64,000 nt of DNA from Oscarella lobularis (GCF_947507565.1 NC_089190.1:682001-746000); one strand, 5' to 3'. Positions 40,127-51,639 are shown, counted from the stretch's first letter. A program made the numbers and translations. The notes: generated by a model not told the origin, from the sequence alone.

Positions 40127-41330
40127 CTGAAGCGAAAAACGCGTCGACTAAATGCAGTGTACGCAGCAGCCGCGTGTTCACCTACGCAGTTCTGCGCAGG
40201 GCCATAACCCTGGGGAAAATTACGTAGAACTACTTTACCTTAGATCATCGTCCCGTCGCTCGATCGCGAAACGTGTCAAACGTACAGCGTCGTCGTCCAT
40301 CGTCATTTTTTACCATGGCACTGTCCCCTGGGTTTTAGTTTCCCCTCTTGAAGATGATCTCTAAGATCCGTGAGATGACCGCTACACCAACTGGTTCTGT
40401 GCAAGGTTCACCCCCCGGAACTGGACGTGGCGACGTCTTGAATAGAATCAAAGCTCTCGGATCACGACGGGCTGATGGCAGCGATTTTGAAGCGCCACGA
40501 CATTGACGAAGAAACATACCAAAGTCAAAAGTTCACTTTTCGAACAGTCTTTGTGGAAATGGCGATAACAGCTTGACACCCAGTAGATGAATGCGCTATC
40601 AATTTTTCCGCCATTTCGGTCTTTGCGTCTTGTGGAATTTAAGCACAGTCTGGTGCATCACGCTTTCCTGTATTGCCGTTTAGCCCGGCTTTTCACTTAT
40701 TCTTTTTCTTAAATGATCGCCGCGCGTTACAGAAAGAAATGAGGCATCTCTTCGGAAGTTTGAAGAAATTCTGAATTTAACCACTCTTAGGTTTTCCCGT
40801 ACCAGTGACTACGACTACCATTGATGGAATGGATGAAAAGACCAGGCTCAGAAATAAGATTAAAGAGCCTGTCAGGGACGATTTCTATGTCTACTGTGAG
40901 CCTAACAAGGCAGGGAAGTTGAGAGTGATAACAGAATTCGTCGCTCACTTACAGCGGGAAGGTGTCGAAGGAGTGCATGACCGGTGTTCGCTCATCCACC
41001 TATGCCCTACCTGGTATTTGCACATTTGTGAAAGGGCCCCTTTAAGGCGCTGTTGTAGACAGAATCTTTAGAGACAAAAGCGCTGTTCAACAGTGCTGGT
41101 CTGCTTACGCGTATCACACAATACACTGACGGACGCGCTCTCAAAGTAGCAATCGCGTCACGACTGCAAGCGGGCTCTCTGATCAATTGTTTTCACACGT
41201 CAATTTTTGACACGTTTTAAGTTGTGATAACTACGTCTGCTATATCCTCTTTACTCGTGAACCGCCAAAATGCGGTTTCGGAGGAAAGGGTCCGGCGATA
41301 AGGACGGTGCATTAACAAGCGCTTCTTTCA
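40127..41330. other. Unassigned, with an exon-like frame at 40738-41068 (+)
   Basis: The plus frame after CACTCTTAG (40790) reads VPVTTTTIDGMDEKTRLRNK, PVRDDFYVYCEPNKAGKLRV, ITEFVAHLQ, is not repetitive and looks coding, but I recognise no family. Other frames on both strands are short. Confidence 0.3.
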
Positions 41331-41513
41331 TTGCAGATGACTAGATTCGACCCGTCACGTGCCTCGCGGACTCGTGCATCCGGCTTCCGGTACTCGTTCT
41401 CGGGGCGATCGAATAGCCTATTCGTTTCCCGAAACGAGTCGACAAATCTTTATCTTCGATTGCCCGACCACTCTTACGTCGCTGTAGGCGGTTTACTGGA
41501 CATATCATCGGTA

Positions 41514-41705
41514 CCATCATGCATGCCGTTTTTTGTCGCGTTAATTTTCGGAGACGTTCAACTAATGCTCTTTTCTTAGAGACAATTTGGTGGAGAAAGG
41601 TTTTGCGGAAAGAAAATTTGACGCGGTGTCTGTAAACATCCTGCATGCCGTTTTTGTCGCGCTAATTTTTGAAGACGTTTAATTAATACTCTTTTCTAAG
41701 AGACG
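41514..41705. repeat. Direct duplication, about 65 bp, 123-bp period
   Basis: CATGCCGTTTTTTGTCGCGT..AATTTTCGGAGACGTTCAACTAAT..CTCTTTTCTTAGAGAC and CATGCCGTTTTTGTCGCGCT..AATTTTTGAAGACGTTTAATTAAT..CTCTTTTCTAAGAGAC are copies at 41520 and 41644. Confidence 0.75.
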
Positions 41706-41929
41706 ACGCGATGAAAAACGCGTCTGGGGCGTTACGACGGCGCAGGTGATGAAAGTTAATATAAGTAAAGTGATTTTAGTGATATTTTGGTAGGAGAAAT
41801 AGTGAACTTCGAAGCATGTAAGCAAGTTGGATATTAATAATTCATTTTGACGTTTATCTTCCGTAAGTCGATGGGATATTGGCTCATTAACCGGCACAGG
41901 CGGCAAACAATGATGCAGACGAGTTTAGA

Positions 41930-42470
41930 TAATTCCCAACCGATTTTGATCTTCACCCAACATATTTTCTTTTGCGCATGACTAGAACCCGCTCGCACCG
42001 TCGTTCGAGAAGCCGAAATATATCGTCTACCTCCTGGTAAGAAAGATGATTTTATTTTGGTCTTCACTTATCAATGATACTACCTATAGGCGAAGCCGCT
42101 CGCCCGGTTCAAGCGGAGGCTGCAGCGGCAGGAGACTTTAAATGCCCCTTAAATGATTTTGATCTTCACTAGAGCTATTTTCTTTTGTGCATGACAAGAA
42201 GCCGAACAGAACGACGCTGATAACATCCAAGAAAGCCGTAAGAATTCGCCGTGTAGCTAGCTAGTCAATAATAAATTCAAGCGCCTTTTTCTCTTAGTTG
42301 CTGCAGTATATCGTTTACCTCCCGGTAAGGAGGAAAGGCAATGATTTCATTTGTTTTACTTTTTTTGTAAGATCAATTTTCATTCCGCTGCGGCAGGTAC
42401 GTCGCTCTTCCTACTTCACTGTCATTTGATTGTTTTTTGACAGTCATTACGGAGGAGATAAGAAGAATTC
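41930..42470 (+). repeat. Duplicated exon/intron-like segments related to the tandem-array unit
   Basis: Two copies contain GATTTTGATCTTCAC, TTTTCTTTTG(C/T)GCATGAC and end in TATATCGT(C/T)TACCTCC(T/C)G followed by a consensus donor GTAAG (42039 and 42328), as if encoding YRLPPG before an intron. The 'intron' of the second (GGCAATGATTTCATTTGTTTTAC..) resembles the ACAATATGATTTCATTAGTTTTAC block of the array unit at 13.4-15.4 kb. Confidence 0.45.
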
Positions 42471-42547
42471 GAAATAGAAAGCGAGTCATAAGAGGTCATC
42501 TTCGTCTTGTTCAGGCGAAGTAATACATTAATTATTCCATTGTTTAC

Positions 42548-42760
42548 GCAAATTTAAATATATGTTAGGCTTGATAATCCGCATCTCAAGACGCTTGAGG
42601 AGCTATACCAAGTCGAGGGAGGAAATAAAGTAAAGAATGCGTGGCGTGCGAAAAACAGGAATCTGCTACGGCAGCCTGTCGTTGAACTTGCCGAGGATTT
42701 TTTAAAAATAGGCAATTTATCTATAGACTCCGTAATATTAGTTTATTTGTGTCATTAGTA
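42548..42760 (+). CDS. Exon-like frame, unknown
   Basis: After ATGTTAG (acceptor-like, 42569) the frame reads LDNPHLKTLEELYQVEGGNK, NAWRAKNRNLLRQPVVELAE, DFLKIGN and ends in TAG. It is helical and charged and has no recognised family. It may belong with the receptor-tail exons or be independent. Confidence 0.3.
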
Positions 42761-42810
42761 TTACTTCATTATGAATTAATTAACTAATGTGGTATTTAAC
42801 AACATAATTG

Positions 42811-43220
42811 CTTACCGGTAAAGACAATTCTAGCGGTTACATCATCGGTATAGCAGTGACGAGTGTTCTGTGCACAGTGGCCATTGTTATTCGGATCGGC
42901 ACCTATTTTAGACGTCGGCATCGTTCTGACGACATGGAAGCTCGAAAACCGCGTTCAAGGATTAGCGCGACTACCGGTAATCCGATAGCACTAGATTTGA
43001 TCTCGACACCTAATGGGATGCATAGACAGGGAAGTATGGCTCCGTGTTTGTCAGTGGGTGTCTGCAAAATTGCATATGTATTAGGTATTGGTTCATTTGT
43101 ATGAGCGACTCTGCTGTCTACGCGAATCCGTCGCCAAATGCGGACTACGATCATTTGGGGGCGAAACAGAGACAAATGCTTATGAAGAACTGCCAGCTCT
43201 GCGTTGACGTCGAAATTGCA
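42811..43220 (+). CDS. 3' exons of a single-pass membrane receptor-like gene
   Basis: The first exon-like frame has an Asn-Ser-Ser sequon, then GYIIGIAVTSVLCTVAIVIR (one transmembrane helix) followed by FRRRHRSDD (stop-transfer) and a basic cytoplasmic stretch. The next segment (about 43104-43220) encodes SDSAVYANPSPNADYDHLG and, in the adjacent frame, TNAYEELPAL. Three Tyr motifs (VYANP, DYDHL, AYEEL) look like SH2-docking or ITIM-like sites. AATAAA follows at 43307. An intron or frameshift lies near 43050-43104. The extracellular part is not recognisable upstream. Confidence 0.45.
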
Positions 43221-43306
43221 TGACCGTCTTGGCAGCGAGTGAGAGAAACGCATTTCTATTTTCGTAGCGTATGAATTCGTGCTTGACCTGCAAAGGCAGC
43301 TGTGTC

Positions 43307-43312
43307 AATAAA
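43307..43312 (+). terminator. Poly(A) signal AATAAA
   Basis: Canonical signal about 85 nt after the last stop of the receptor-like tail, followed by AT-rich sequence. Confidence 0.5.
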
Positions 43313-43319
43313 GCAGTAC

Positions 43320-44806
43320 TGTAAACAATTTTTTGTCAAAGATAATAAAAAATAATACATACTTTATATTTAATATTTGACCTCTACCCTACTACCTAAA
43401 CTACCCCACAGCCTCGCCATACGCAAGGCCAACCTAGAAACAAGAGAAAAATGTTGGTTGATGAGTATGAGTAGGTTGATGGACGGAACTGGAAGAAATT
43501 GGCTGTTGTTGACTATAAAGATGTCTAGGGATCGATAGAAGGTAAATAAGTGGAGAGATGCAATGGAAAATGTAGAAATGTGTGAAAAAGGATAGGAGCT
43601 GATGGAAATATGATAGTGGTCACTAGATAGTGGGCGGGCTGTAAATAACAGTTGTAAGCAAGTGACGAGACAGCTAAGAAACAATGGCAGAGAAGACTCA
43701 CCAGCTCGACTTACCTAAAACCTCATGCGCGTGCAAAATGGCGCAGCGAGAGTACTCTTGCGCGACGCCACTGCAGCTTTGGCGCATCTAACGTGCAAAG
43801 CGCGACTTCGTTCGATGTCCGATCCTGCGAACCGTCGCAATCGCGCGATTCCGGCTCGTCGACGCGCGTGCGATTCCGATCGTCCCCGAGTCCGAGTCTT
43901 TAGCGTGCACGTGGGCAAAAGCTACGATGGAACACAGTATAACGCTACACAGTACAAACGCGATTTACGCAATCGCTCACGTGGCTTGTACACCGAGCCT
44001 CCGAGTTGCTGAGAGACTGAGTCTACTTCGATTCGGCACGGATCTTAGAGTAGATGGATAGGCAACGCACGGCATTGTGACGTCATGTCTCGTATCATCC
44101 GTGCCTACGCCACACACCCTCCTTTTTAAGTGTTCAGCGCGCTGAATGTCATTTGCAAGCTAAATAGAAGGTCATCGAAGGTGATCGGATGTGATCCCTC
44201 AGTTCCTAATGTCCATTGCACCGATACAGCTTTTTTTTCCGTTCGCGGGATCGATTATCACACCGATTTCGTCGCGTTTTATCGCGTAAGTTTCATCGAA
44301 AAGCCTTGTGCGATTTTCCTACCTTGATCGCGTGATCTAGAGTGTGGAAAAGCCATCTAGTCGCAGCGTTACGATACTTGGCGTGCAACCGTTGAGGTTA
44401 GAATTGAGTTGTTGCTTGCTTATGCTAAATACGGGCCATTTTTGGCACCAAACACGCGATCACTTTGTGCGATTTTCCTGCCCTCTCAGCACCCATTTGG
44501 CGCTTGATAACAGCCGGAGCACCTGATTTTGGCTTCGCAGAGTGCAACTAAAGTGACGAAAGTCATGGGTAGACGAAGGCTGGGTCTCGCTGTAGGCGCG
44601 TGAAAAATCACGAACGCAAGCGACGCTTGAAGACAAAAAATCGCACTGGAAGACCGTCTAAAAAAAATTAGTAGCATTTCTTCACATTTCACATTGATCA
44701 CAAAGATGCACCGCTCTGCAAGACGTGTCTGTGATTCTATCTGAGCCTTCAGTCACCGTCGCTACGGGAGTCCTCAACAGTAACACGTGCAGAAGAAGCG
44801 AAGACG
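43320..44806. other. No recognisable gene
   Basis: A purine-rich stretch at 43430-43690 gives a serine/leucine-rich minus frame. A CpG-rich block at 43720-43990 is open on both strands (arginine/alanine-rich), a compositional artefact or promoter island. ACACACCCTCC at 44111 and repeated CGATCACTTTGTGCGATTTTCC-like words (44300, 44460) are noted. Confidence 0.35.
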
Positions 44807-45540
44807 ATGGAGAGCCTAACGTCTTTATTGAGGCTACCTGACAACGCGTGGTCTGTCGCAGAAAAGGCGAAGGGCTTTCACCTTCGACGAGTAGTCGTCA
44901 CGTCAGAGGAAACGGGCCAATCAGCAGTATCTCATAGCGTCATGATTGGAGCAGACCGTACCTGGAAGGTTTGTTGCTATGGCAATCCACTACTGTACCG
45001 GCTGACTGTTCCGTTCAGCGGAAGCGAGCAGTGACGTCATAAATGAAATTCTTAAGCGATTAGACACCAGCACCTTTTGCCCTGGCAACAACGACGAGAA
45101 GTTTGTCGCGTTTGCGAAGTCTAAAAATGGAAAGTTCTATTCGGTCAACGGAAAAACTGTTGTTGCTTACCTAACGCCCTCTTTCCGCGATGGAGACGAC
45201 AGTCAAACCGTCCGTTCATCTTCCTGTTCAATTCTAATTGATCACACCACGGATCACACCAAAGTCTCTGAACGTTGCTTTCACTGCGCCAAATATCGCA
45301 AAACTCTCTTCAGAGCGTTTGTTCGCTACGAGGGAAAAATGACCACCACAGAAAGCAGTAGCGCAGCCATGCAAACGTGCGTTACCTCAACACGCCGCAG
45401 CGTAGTCTCCGGTTCAGGCAACTAAAATCTTGTGCAACAGCTGCCGAGCGAAAATTGAAAAAAATGGTTGCTGATCGATTGGAAAGTGATGGTGTCAGTC
45501 TCGAAGATAACATAACTACTCTAAGATAACTACTCTAGAT
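44807..45540 (+). pseudogene. P-element-type transposase N-terminal module, truncated copy
   Basis: The frame from ATG 44807 has SHSVMIGADRTWKVCCYGNP. After a break at 45031 the downstream frame has FCPGNNDEKFVAFAKSKNGK, VRSSSCSILI, SERCFHCAKYRKTLF. After another break it has HANVRYLNTPQRSLRFRQLK, AAERKLKKMVADRLE. Each block has a counterpart in the same order in the complete P element (58780-59330: CPVNPDEQFVEFAHSKK, RSSSCRLL, RCAECIKHRNT, HANVRYLDTPERRLRFKHLK). The transposase core is absent. Confidence 0.75.
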
Positions 45541-45601
45541 TGGAAAGTGATGGTGTCAGTCTCGAAGATAACATAACTACTCTAAGATAACTACTCTAAG
45601 A
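45476..45601. repeat. Recent 64-bp tandem duplication
   Basis: GATTGGAAAGTGATGGTGTC..GATAACTACTCTA occurs twice back to back with no differences visible. An inner 16-bp word AACTACTCTAAGATAA repeats at shorter period. It interrupts the coding frame of the P-type fragment. Confidence 0.9.
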
Positions 45602-47520
45602 TCCGTGGCTCCGGTGAGCGGCTTTGCAACGGCCTTCGGCTCCAGTGCGCCGCGACGAGAGCGACGCGACGAGAGCGACGCGAACGCGACTTCGTGAATG
45701 CGCAAGTGCTTGTATATGACACGCGCCAGTCATGCAGTAACCTGACCTGGGAGGGCGTAGACAATGCATTTTGCGGGTTTACCGTCGCTAATATTAGATG
45801 AGCCTAATACTCGTCACATGCAACTAATAAAAAAGTGCGTGCCACGTACTACAAAAATGCAATAGTTCGTACGAACCTGAGCTTTGAGTTGCTGTGTTTG
45901 GCCTGCGGCTATAAGGAGAGTGCCCACGCTGTTTTTCATGCAATTTATTGGTTTAAAAATTAGAATACACCTATTTGCTTCTGTTTTAAAAGAGCGCCTT
46001 ACCCTCCTTTTTGATATTGATCTGATGCAGTTTTATTACCTCGTCTTGCTAAAACGAGCCGCTTTATCCATGATTTCGGCAGCACAGACGAACTAGTTCG
46101 GTTGAGGACTGTTGGGCGTGCAAATGAGCACAAATTAGATCAAAACGTTAGAATAGGAGCTAAAAATATTATTCAATTAAAATGTAATTGTTTATTTTAC
46201 CTGAATCCATCACAATCCTTTTCCATCTTTTGAAAACAAAATCAACGATTCCTTTGGTTTCTAATTGATTAATTAATTAATTAACTAGATAACTAATTTC
46301 ACTTATTGATTTTGATTGTGACCCATATCGTTCATCCATTGATATCAACGTGATGTAAGAAAGAATCAGAGAATTGACAACAAGTTGAATTCAGGCGCCT
46401 TTCGTCTCGACTCTTGATCATTGATTCCAATAAGGACTTCGTCACAGCAACCGATTTTTTCTACTGCTAAAGTTAAGTAAAAAATTTTCAAATTCTCCTT
46501 TAGAGTCCACCTATAAAAATAAAGAAAGAAAGAAAGAAAATCGAGAGTGATCTTGTGATCAGGGTCAATGACTTATGCTCGGACAAATCGAGATGTTTCT
46601 CCTTGTTCATACATATCAAAAAAAAGTCAGCTAAGAAGAGGCTGGATCCAGAACATTTGCTGCCGTCCCTCCAGTTCAAAATACAGTACTTTTGTATAGA
46701 TTGCACCCTTGCCTACCAAAAAAATAATTAATCAATACACACATACAACAACGGTCAGTGATTACTTTCTTCATTGACTTTGAGTTTAGCGGACCAGAAA
46801 ATAAATTAATAAGATTATAACATAAACTATCTCTTACCTAAGTTAACTAAAACGAATGCAATTATTTTCTAACTTGTTTTTGCGTTTCTGTCTTCTTGGA
46901 AGGTCGCGCTTCTTCAGTCCACAGAGCAAAAATTTGACGTCATCCATTGTGAATTTGAATTTGTCTTCTTATTTCGTCGCTGTCCTAGAGGAAAAAGTAG
47001 AGACAAAAAACTGAAAACATTTCATGATTTATCATGACTTATCTGAAGATCCATGGATAAAGAAATTCCTAATGAAAGATAAATTATGTTAATATATAAC
47101 TTCTTCTATCTCGTTTTACGCTCTTCAAGCGAGCCTCGCTTTACTTCGATCGCCTCCCAGACGTACGTACTAAAGGGAAAAACTCGTTAGAAAAAGCTAA
47201 GATGGCGCAAGCGAGCCACAAACAAACGGAAACGATTACGGGCACGACGGACTTCATCGATCAACGCGAGAAGAACTATAAAAATAGAGAAAATTCACCT
47301 GCATCTCTTCCCGATGCATCCAGCGCAGAAAGAGTTTCCGATTGGTCGCAAAACCGATCGGAAGTGTCACTTTGGCTGCTCTAAGAAACACGAAATCACA
47401 CAAAGCAATGAAGAGAAGTAGACAAACCTCGTCGCGACGGTTCCGCTGAGTTCCGTTGCAAGAATCGCTGCGAAAAGACGGAAGGAAATACGCTTCTAAC
47501 GCACGTTGGTGAGGACGAAT
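45602..47520. other. No assigned gene
   Basis: GACGAGAGCGACGC is tandemly repeated near 45654-45690. TTAATTAATTAATTAAC runs at 46268-46284. A minus-strand exon-like frame ending in CTCTAG at 46988 reads DSDEIRRQIQIHNG, and the neighbouring frame DDVKFLLCGLKKRDLPRRQK. A plus frame starts AAGATGGCGCAAG at 47198 (MAQASHKQTETITGTTDFID). I recognise none of these. Confidence 0.3.
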
Positions 47521-47837
47521 GATATATAATCACGTGATTACACAATCGCTCTTGTCAAAAACCGATTGAAATAGCTAAAGCTGTGTACACAAACATCCCA
47601 TTGAATGATTTCTAAGTTGCTACACCGGTTTCTAGTCTAAAAATAAACGAGGTCCCACAATGGGGTACCGGGGTACATACATGTAGCGGAATTGAGCCAT
47701 TGTGGGACCTCATCTTTTTTAGACTAGAAATCAGTGTAGCAGCTTGGAAATCATTCAATAGGATGTTTTTGTACACATCTTTAGCTATTTCAATCGGGTT
47801 TTGACGACAGTGATTATATACACGCGATTATATATTA
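47521..47837. mobile_element. Fold-back MITE, about 130-bp arms
   Basis: Left arm ATATAATCACGTG..GTCAAAAACCGATTGAAATA, AGCTAAAG..GTTTCTAGTCTAAAAA and the GAGGTCCCACAATGG core are mirrored inverted on the right (CCATTGTGGGACCTC..TTTTTTAGACTAGAAA..CTATTTCAATCGG). The loop is about 40 bp. No TSD was determined. Confidence 0.85.
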
Positions 47838-49100
47838 TAGATTTTTCTTTGCGGAGAAACAGAAGCGTTCGCCAGGCGCCCCCGTCCATCCTCGTGGGAA
47901 AGACGCGACGGTGAACCCTTCGCCTTGTGTTGGAGAAACGAACGGGCGCTAAATAAAACTTTCCATCGCGTTCGATCACGTGGCATTTCCCCCTTTTCTT
48001 CGCGAGCGAACGAAAGAGCGAACGCGCGAGCGAACTTCGACACACCGTAGGCGGGAAGCTGCACGCGAGTCGCGCTAACGCGGTGAAAGAGATACGCGAT
48101 GATATAACGGGCCTCCGATTCCTTCGCAAGAACGATCGCTAACGGGGGCCCCCTAATTCTCGTTTGATTCGTCGAACGGTCCAATAGCCGGATAAAGGTC
48201 GTGTTTCGGAAGCCGCTCGCCGCGCGGCCGCCGAATCAGCTCCATGGCGGAAGCGTTTTCTTTGTGCGCGATCTCCGCGTCTGTACTGTGATGATCTCCC
48301 CTCGTTGCCGCCCGAAATTCGATTTATCGTTTCTCTCGCTACGCGCGCTGGCGTCAATCCGCCGCGACTGGTTCGCTTACAACCGGTTCGACACCCGAAC
48401 GCGTTTCTTTTGTCGACTTGGGGAGTCCCCTTTCGTTCGTCGCTCGCTATTGATCGACTCGCTTCTGAACGCTCTATCGTCTAGTGCGAGCGGGTGACGC
48501 GAAGGACAGACGATCGACGAGGAAACGAAGGTAACGCAATTCTACGCGTCCGCCATATCGAACGTTCTATTTTCTCTCTAACCCTCGTCACGCGATTGCC
48601 CTCCCCTAAAAACGCTTCGAACGCAACCCACGAACGTTGTTTCGCGGTCGTTTCCGTACGCTTTCGCGCTCGAGATCAAAAATTGCGGTTTGACTGAAAC
48701 GGCCGGTCCGTCCTCGACGAAACGCCGGGTTCGTCGCCCCCTTTCGGACACGTACGCGTCAGAAAACGACATTCGAAGCGCTAAAAAATCCTCGCGAAGC
48801 GATAAATCGCCGCGACGACAAGCGACAATCCGTTGTCAAAAGTATTTTCCTACGCTCTTTGGTGTTTTTTGCTCATTCCTTATGCATTCTCAAGCTAGCA
48901 CGATTATCCGAGAGAGTTAGGATTAGAGTTTGCGTGGGCATATTCGTGTAGTTAACTCGGCAACAACCATTGCGGAGGTAATTGTTTTGAGCTTTGAAAC
49001 TTTGACATAATTGCTGAAACGTTCGGACAACAAGACATAGTCCTTGCCTTTGAACTGAAAAAAACCAGCTCCGACTTGTTCCCAATTAAGGACGACCAGT
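47838..49100. other. CpG-rich region with overlapping frames, unassigned
   Basis: 47860-48720 is rich in CGC/GCG/TCG words and is open on both strands for 65-115 codons; no motif is recognised. A promoter island or decayed retroelement is possible. Confidence 0.3.
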
Positions 49101-49440
49101 AGCAGAGTGAGCTTATTCGTCGTCTCCGCGCTGGGTGGCCGGAGTCAAAAAGCTCGCTGCCCGCGACCTATGCACCGTACTTTTCCGTTGGCGACCAATT
49201 GGTGACACAAAGCGGAATTATATACAAAGGCTAGTGTGTTCTGATTTCGGAGAAAATGCGCGCTGCCACTCTTCGTAAGCTGCATGCCTCCCACATCGGC
49301 ACTTACGGCTGCATTCGTCGCGCCAAGGACGTTCTCCACTGGCTAAGACTCTCCGGCCACTTGAAGGACATCCTACAACAGTACGATGACTGTCGCTCCT
49401 ACGACCTTCGCCAGAGCAAAGAATCACTATTTATCATTTC
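49101..49440 (+). pseudogene. Ty3/Gypsy pol fragment: RNase H-integrase junction, H2C2 finger
   Basis: The plus strand reads LIRRLRAGWPESKSSLPATY, APYFSVGDQLVTQSGIIYKG, then a stop, then MRAATLRKLHASHIGTYGCI, RRAKDVLHWLRLSG and DDCRSYDLRQSKESL. This is the 'GWP..LPxxxxPYFxxxDELxxxxGIxxKG...IPxxxRxxxLxxLHxxHxGxxxCxxRAR' segment leading into the integrase zinc finger (HxxxH...CxxC). The finger is damaged (the first Cys is Tyr) and there is an in-frame stop at the KG position. Confidence 0.85.
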
Positions 49441-49459
49441 ATACTAATGGAGTCCTCGT

Positions 49460-49647
49460 CACTATCTTGCAGGACCACATGAGTAGACACTGATGCAGAT
49501 ATCCACAAATAGGTAAAAGCCCAAGTGTCGAAAATCGTGTGATTTTTAGTCTTCTTCGTTGAATGCTTTCAGTTACTAGATCCAGCGAAGATTCGACAAA
49601 ATGATAGATACCTACCCGTCCATCACTCGTTGTCCTGCAAGATAGTG
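49460..49647. mobile_element. Small MITE, 16-bp TIR CACTATCTTGCAGGAC
   Basis: CACTATCTTGCAGGAC at 49460-49475 and GTCCTGCAAGATAGTG at 49632-49647 are perfect inverted repeats enclosing 156 bp. It follows the Gypsy fragment immediately. Confidence 0.8.
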
Positions 49648-49822
49648 AAATTGCACAGAATAATTTAAACTCGTATAACGGAATTGTGAGAGATAATGTA
49701 GTCCATCTTTTCGAACACTTTATATATACAATGGCCGCTTTTATTGGTGAGTCGCGAGAAAGTACAAGTTACCTCTAGAAACTGCGATATTTCACTTCAG
49801 CAATAAGCCAAATTCGCGAGGG

Positions 49823-49875
49823 CAGGGTTCTAGCTACGGTGGTCGGAGGTGGTCGGGCCCGACCACCTCCGAGTT
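49823..49875 (+). mobile_element. hAT-type 5' terminus with 28-bp perfect palindrome
   Basis: CAGGGTTCTAGCTACGGTGG at 49823 is a typical hAT terminal sequence. It is followed by a perfect palindrome at 49844-49871 whose half is CGGAGGTGGTCGGG. The hAT N-terminal coding region starts 130 bp downstream. The matching 3' end was not found. Confidence 0.65.
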
Positions 49876-50005
49876 TCCGAATTTTTTTTCCAACCACCTG
49901 ATAAAAAATTCATGTTTCTTAATAAAATCCCGCAGTGCTAGCGCACGTCTTTCAGTTAGGCGTTTCGACATCTCTTAGCACAGTTATCAACCCTTCGCTT
50001 GTCTT

Positions 50006-50647
50006 ATGTCGCTGTTGAAGTACTTTGGCGGCCTTTCCAGAAAGCGCCAACACGAGACGCACGGCGGCCAGCGCGAAACGTCAAGCAGCGAAAGCGGAAA
50101 CGAATCGGAACCTGAAATAGAAGTCCTAAGCGAGTCAGGAGGACTTAGCGATAACCAGGTCGTTGACAATGTACACCAGGTCGTTGACAATGTACACCAC
50201 GACGACCCGACTGGAAGGGAGAATGAAAGCGACGAATCCTCCTCTAAGTTCAATCGACGTCCCGGATGTCTAGTAGAAGCGGATCATCTATGAGCGGATC
50301 AAGGGCATCTAGTGGGAAGAAGTCAAAGCAGGCGTCAACATTCAAGAGCGATTGGCTCATTGGCAGGAATTGGCTAAGGTTAGGTATACAGTTATTTTGT
50401 GTATGAATTTATTCCAATATATATATTTCTTTTCAGATACACTAAAAAAGACAAAGGAATGATTTGCACCCTGTGCACAAAGCATTGCCAGTCACGCTCT
50501 GGGGAAGCTTGGATTGGGAAACCTTGCCGCAGATTTCGGCTTCATAGCGTGCTGAAACACGAAAAAAGTGCAAGTCATAAAGAGAGTGTTGCAAAGGAGG
50601 CAACATCGTCTACAAGACAAATAGCTGCCGTTAATCCGCCTATTTAA
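50006..50647 (+). pseudogene. hAT transposase N-terminus (TTF-type zinc finger), two exons, truncated
   Basis: Exon 1 starts MSLLKYFGGLSRKRQHETHG and is acidic, with a tandem QVVDNVH duplication. A frame change near 50260 leads to ASTFKSDWLIGRNWLR. A 58-nt intron 50379-50436 (GTTAGG..TTTCAG) joins to exon 2: YTKKDKGMICTLCTKHCQSR, WIGKPCRRFRLHSVLKHEKS, ASHKESVA. This is the TTF finger (FxxxWLxGxxWLxY...CxxCxK...KPCxxxxxxxxxxHxxSxxH). The DDE core is missing, so only the 5' end of the element remains. Confidence 0.75.
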
Positions 50648-51293
50648 ACCTATAAGCGCACTCGCTAAAATTTATTTTTTTAATTTGTTTTAATTATACA
50701 GAAAGCACTGCAACATCAAAAGAAACAATTTTTAACTTTTGAAAGTTTGTCTAATTTTCTTCAGACTTGCTCAAAGACTGTGAGCTATTGTTGCTTTCAC
50801 TGCTCTCTTCGTCTGGTTCTTTTCCATAAATTCCATCAATAATTTGCTTAAGGCAATGATGATAAATAAAATGGAAAAGCGCATGGAAAGTAGGCAAAAT
50901 TTCTAGCACTACAGAAAAACCCTAGAGTTGCCCTGCTGGGTGAGATAGCATTGGCTGCGAAAACAGTTTTTTAATTACGTCTTATTGGATATCCAAGCAG
51001 AGGACAGCATTTGGGTCACAATGGCAGTAATTAAGCCGTGCACAAGGAAAGCGCTATCCTGGCGTCTACAACAAATTACTAATAGACGCTAATTGAGGAA
51101 TGGAGAGAAACCTTCTATGGCTAGATCGGGGGAGATCGAGGTGTAAATGGAGAGAGGGAGGGGTAATGGGACATACGTCAGTAGCAAAGTCCAGACACTC
51201 ATATTTGAAATCGAAAAGCGCGAATTACCTTAACAACGATCCTTGCGATTTTTTCACCCTCAATAAGTACCTTTTTCATCATCCTTTTGTCCT
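50648..51293. other. AT-rich spacer
   Basis: No frame or repeat recognised, beyond GGAGATCGAGG-type words near 51128. Confidence 0.35.
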
Positions 51294-51639
51294 ATCATGC
51301 AGGGGGCTGTGTAAAAGGCGGAACGGAACGCGGAACGGCGCGGAACGGCACGGAACGGAACAGAACGCATCAGAACGGAATTCGATCTCGGATAAATATT
51401 TTCCCGGATGTTTTTCCCGGATAATTGAAGACAACCCGAAGCAAAAAACCCAAACACAAAACAAACAGAAAAAAAATCATAAACTCAACAATCTAGAACA
51501 CGCAGGCTGTCAGATTACAAGCCAAATTCACAATAAAGATGGCGCCTGTGAACGGCTGTCAGTTGCTGCCTTATGCCTTCCGTGATGTGCAAGTCTTCTT
51601 TAGTAAAAGCTTCATTTTTCTTTAAAACGCAAGATTTCC

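Noticed and set aside
43725..44012. Arginine/alanine-rich frame
   Set aside because: CpG-rich block open on both strands with no family motif.
47785..48697. Several overlapping frames in a CpG-rich stretch
   Set aside because: Open on both strands by composition; no splice or domain evidence.
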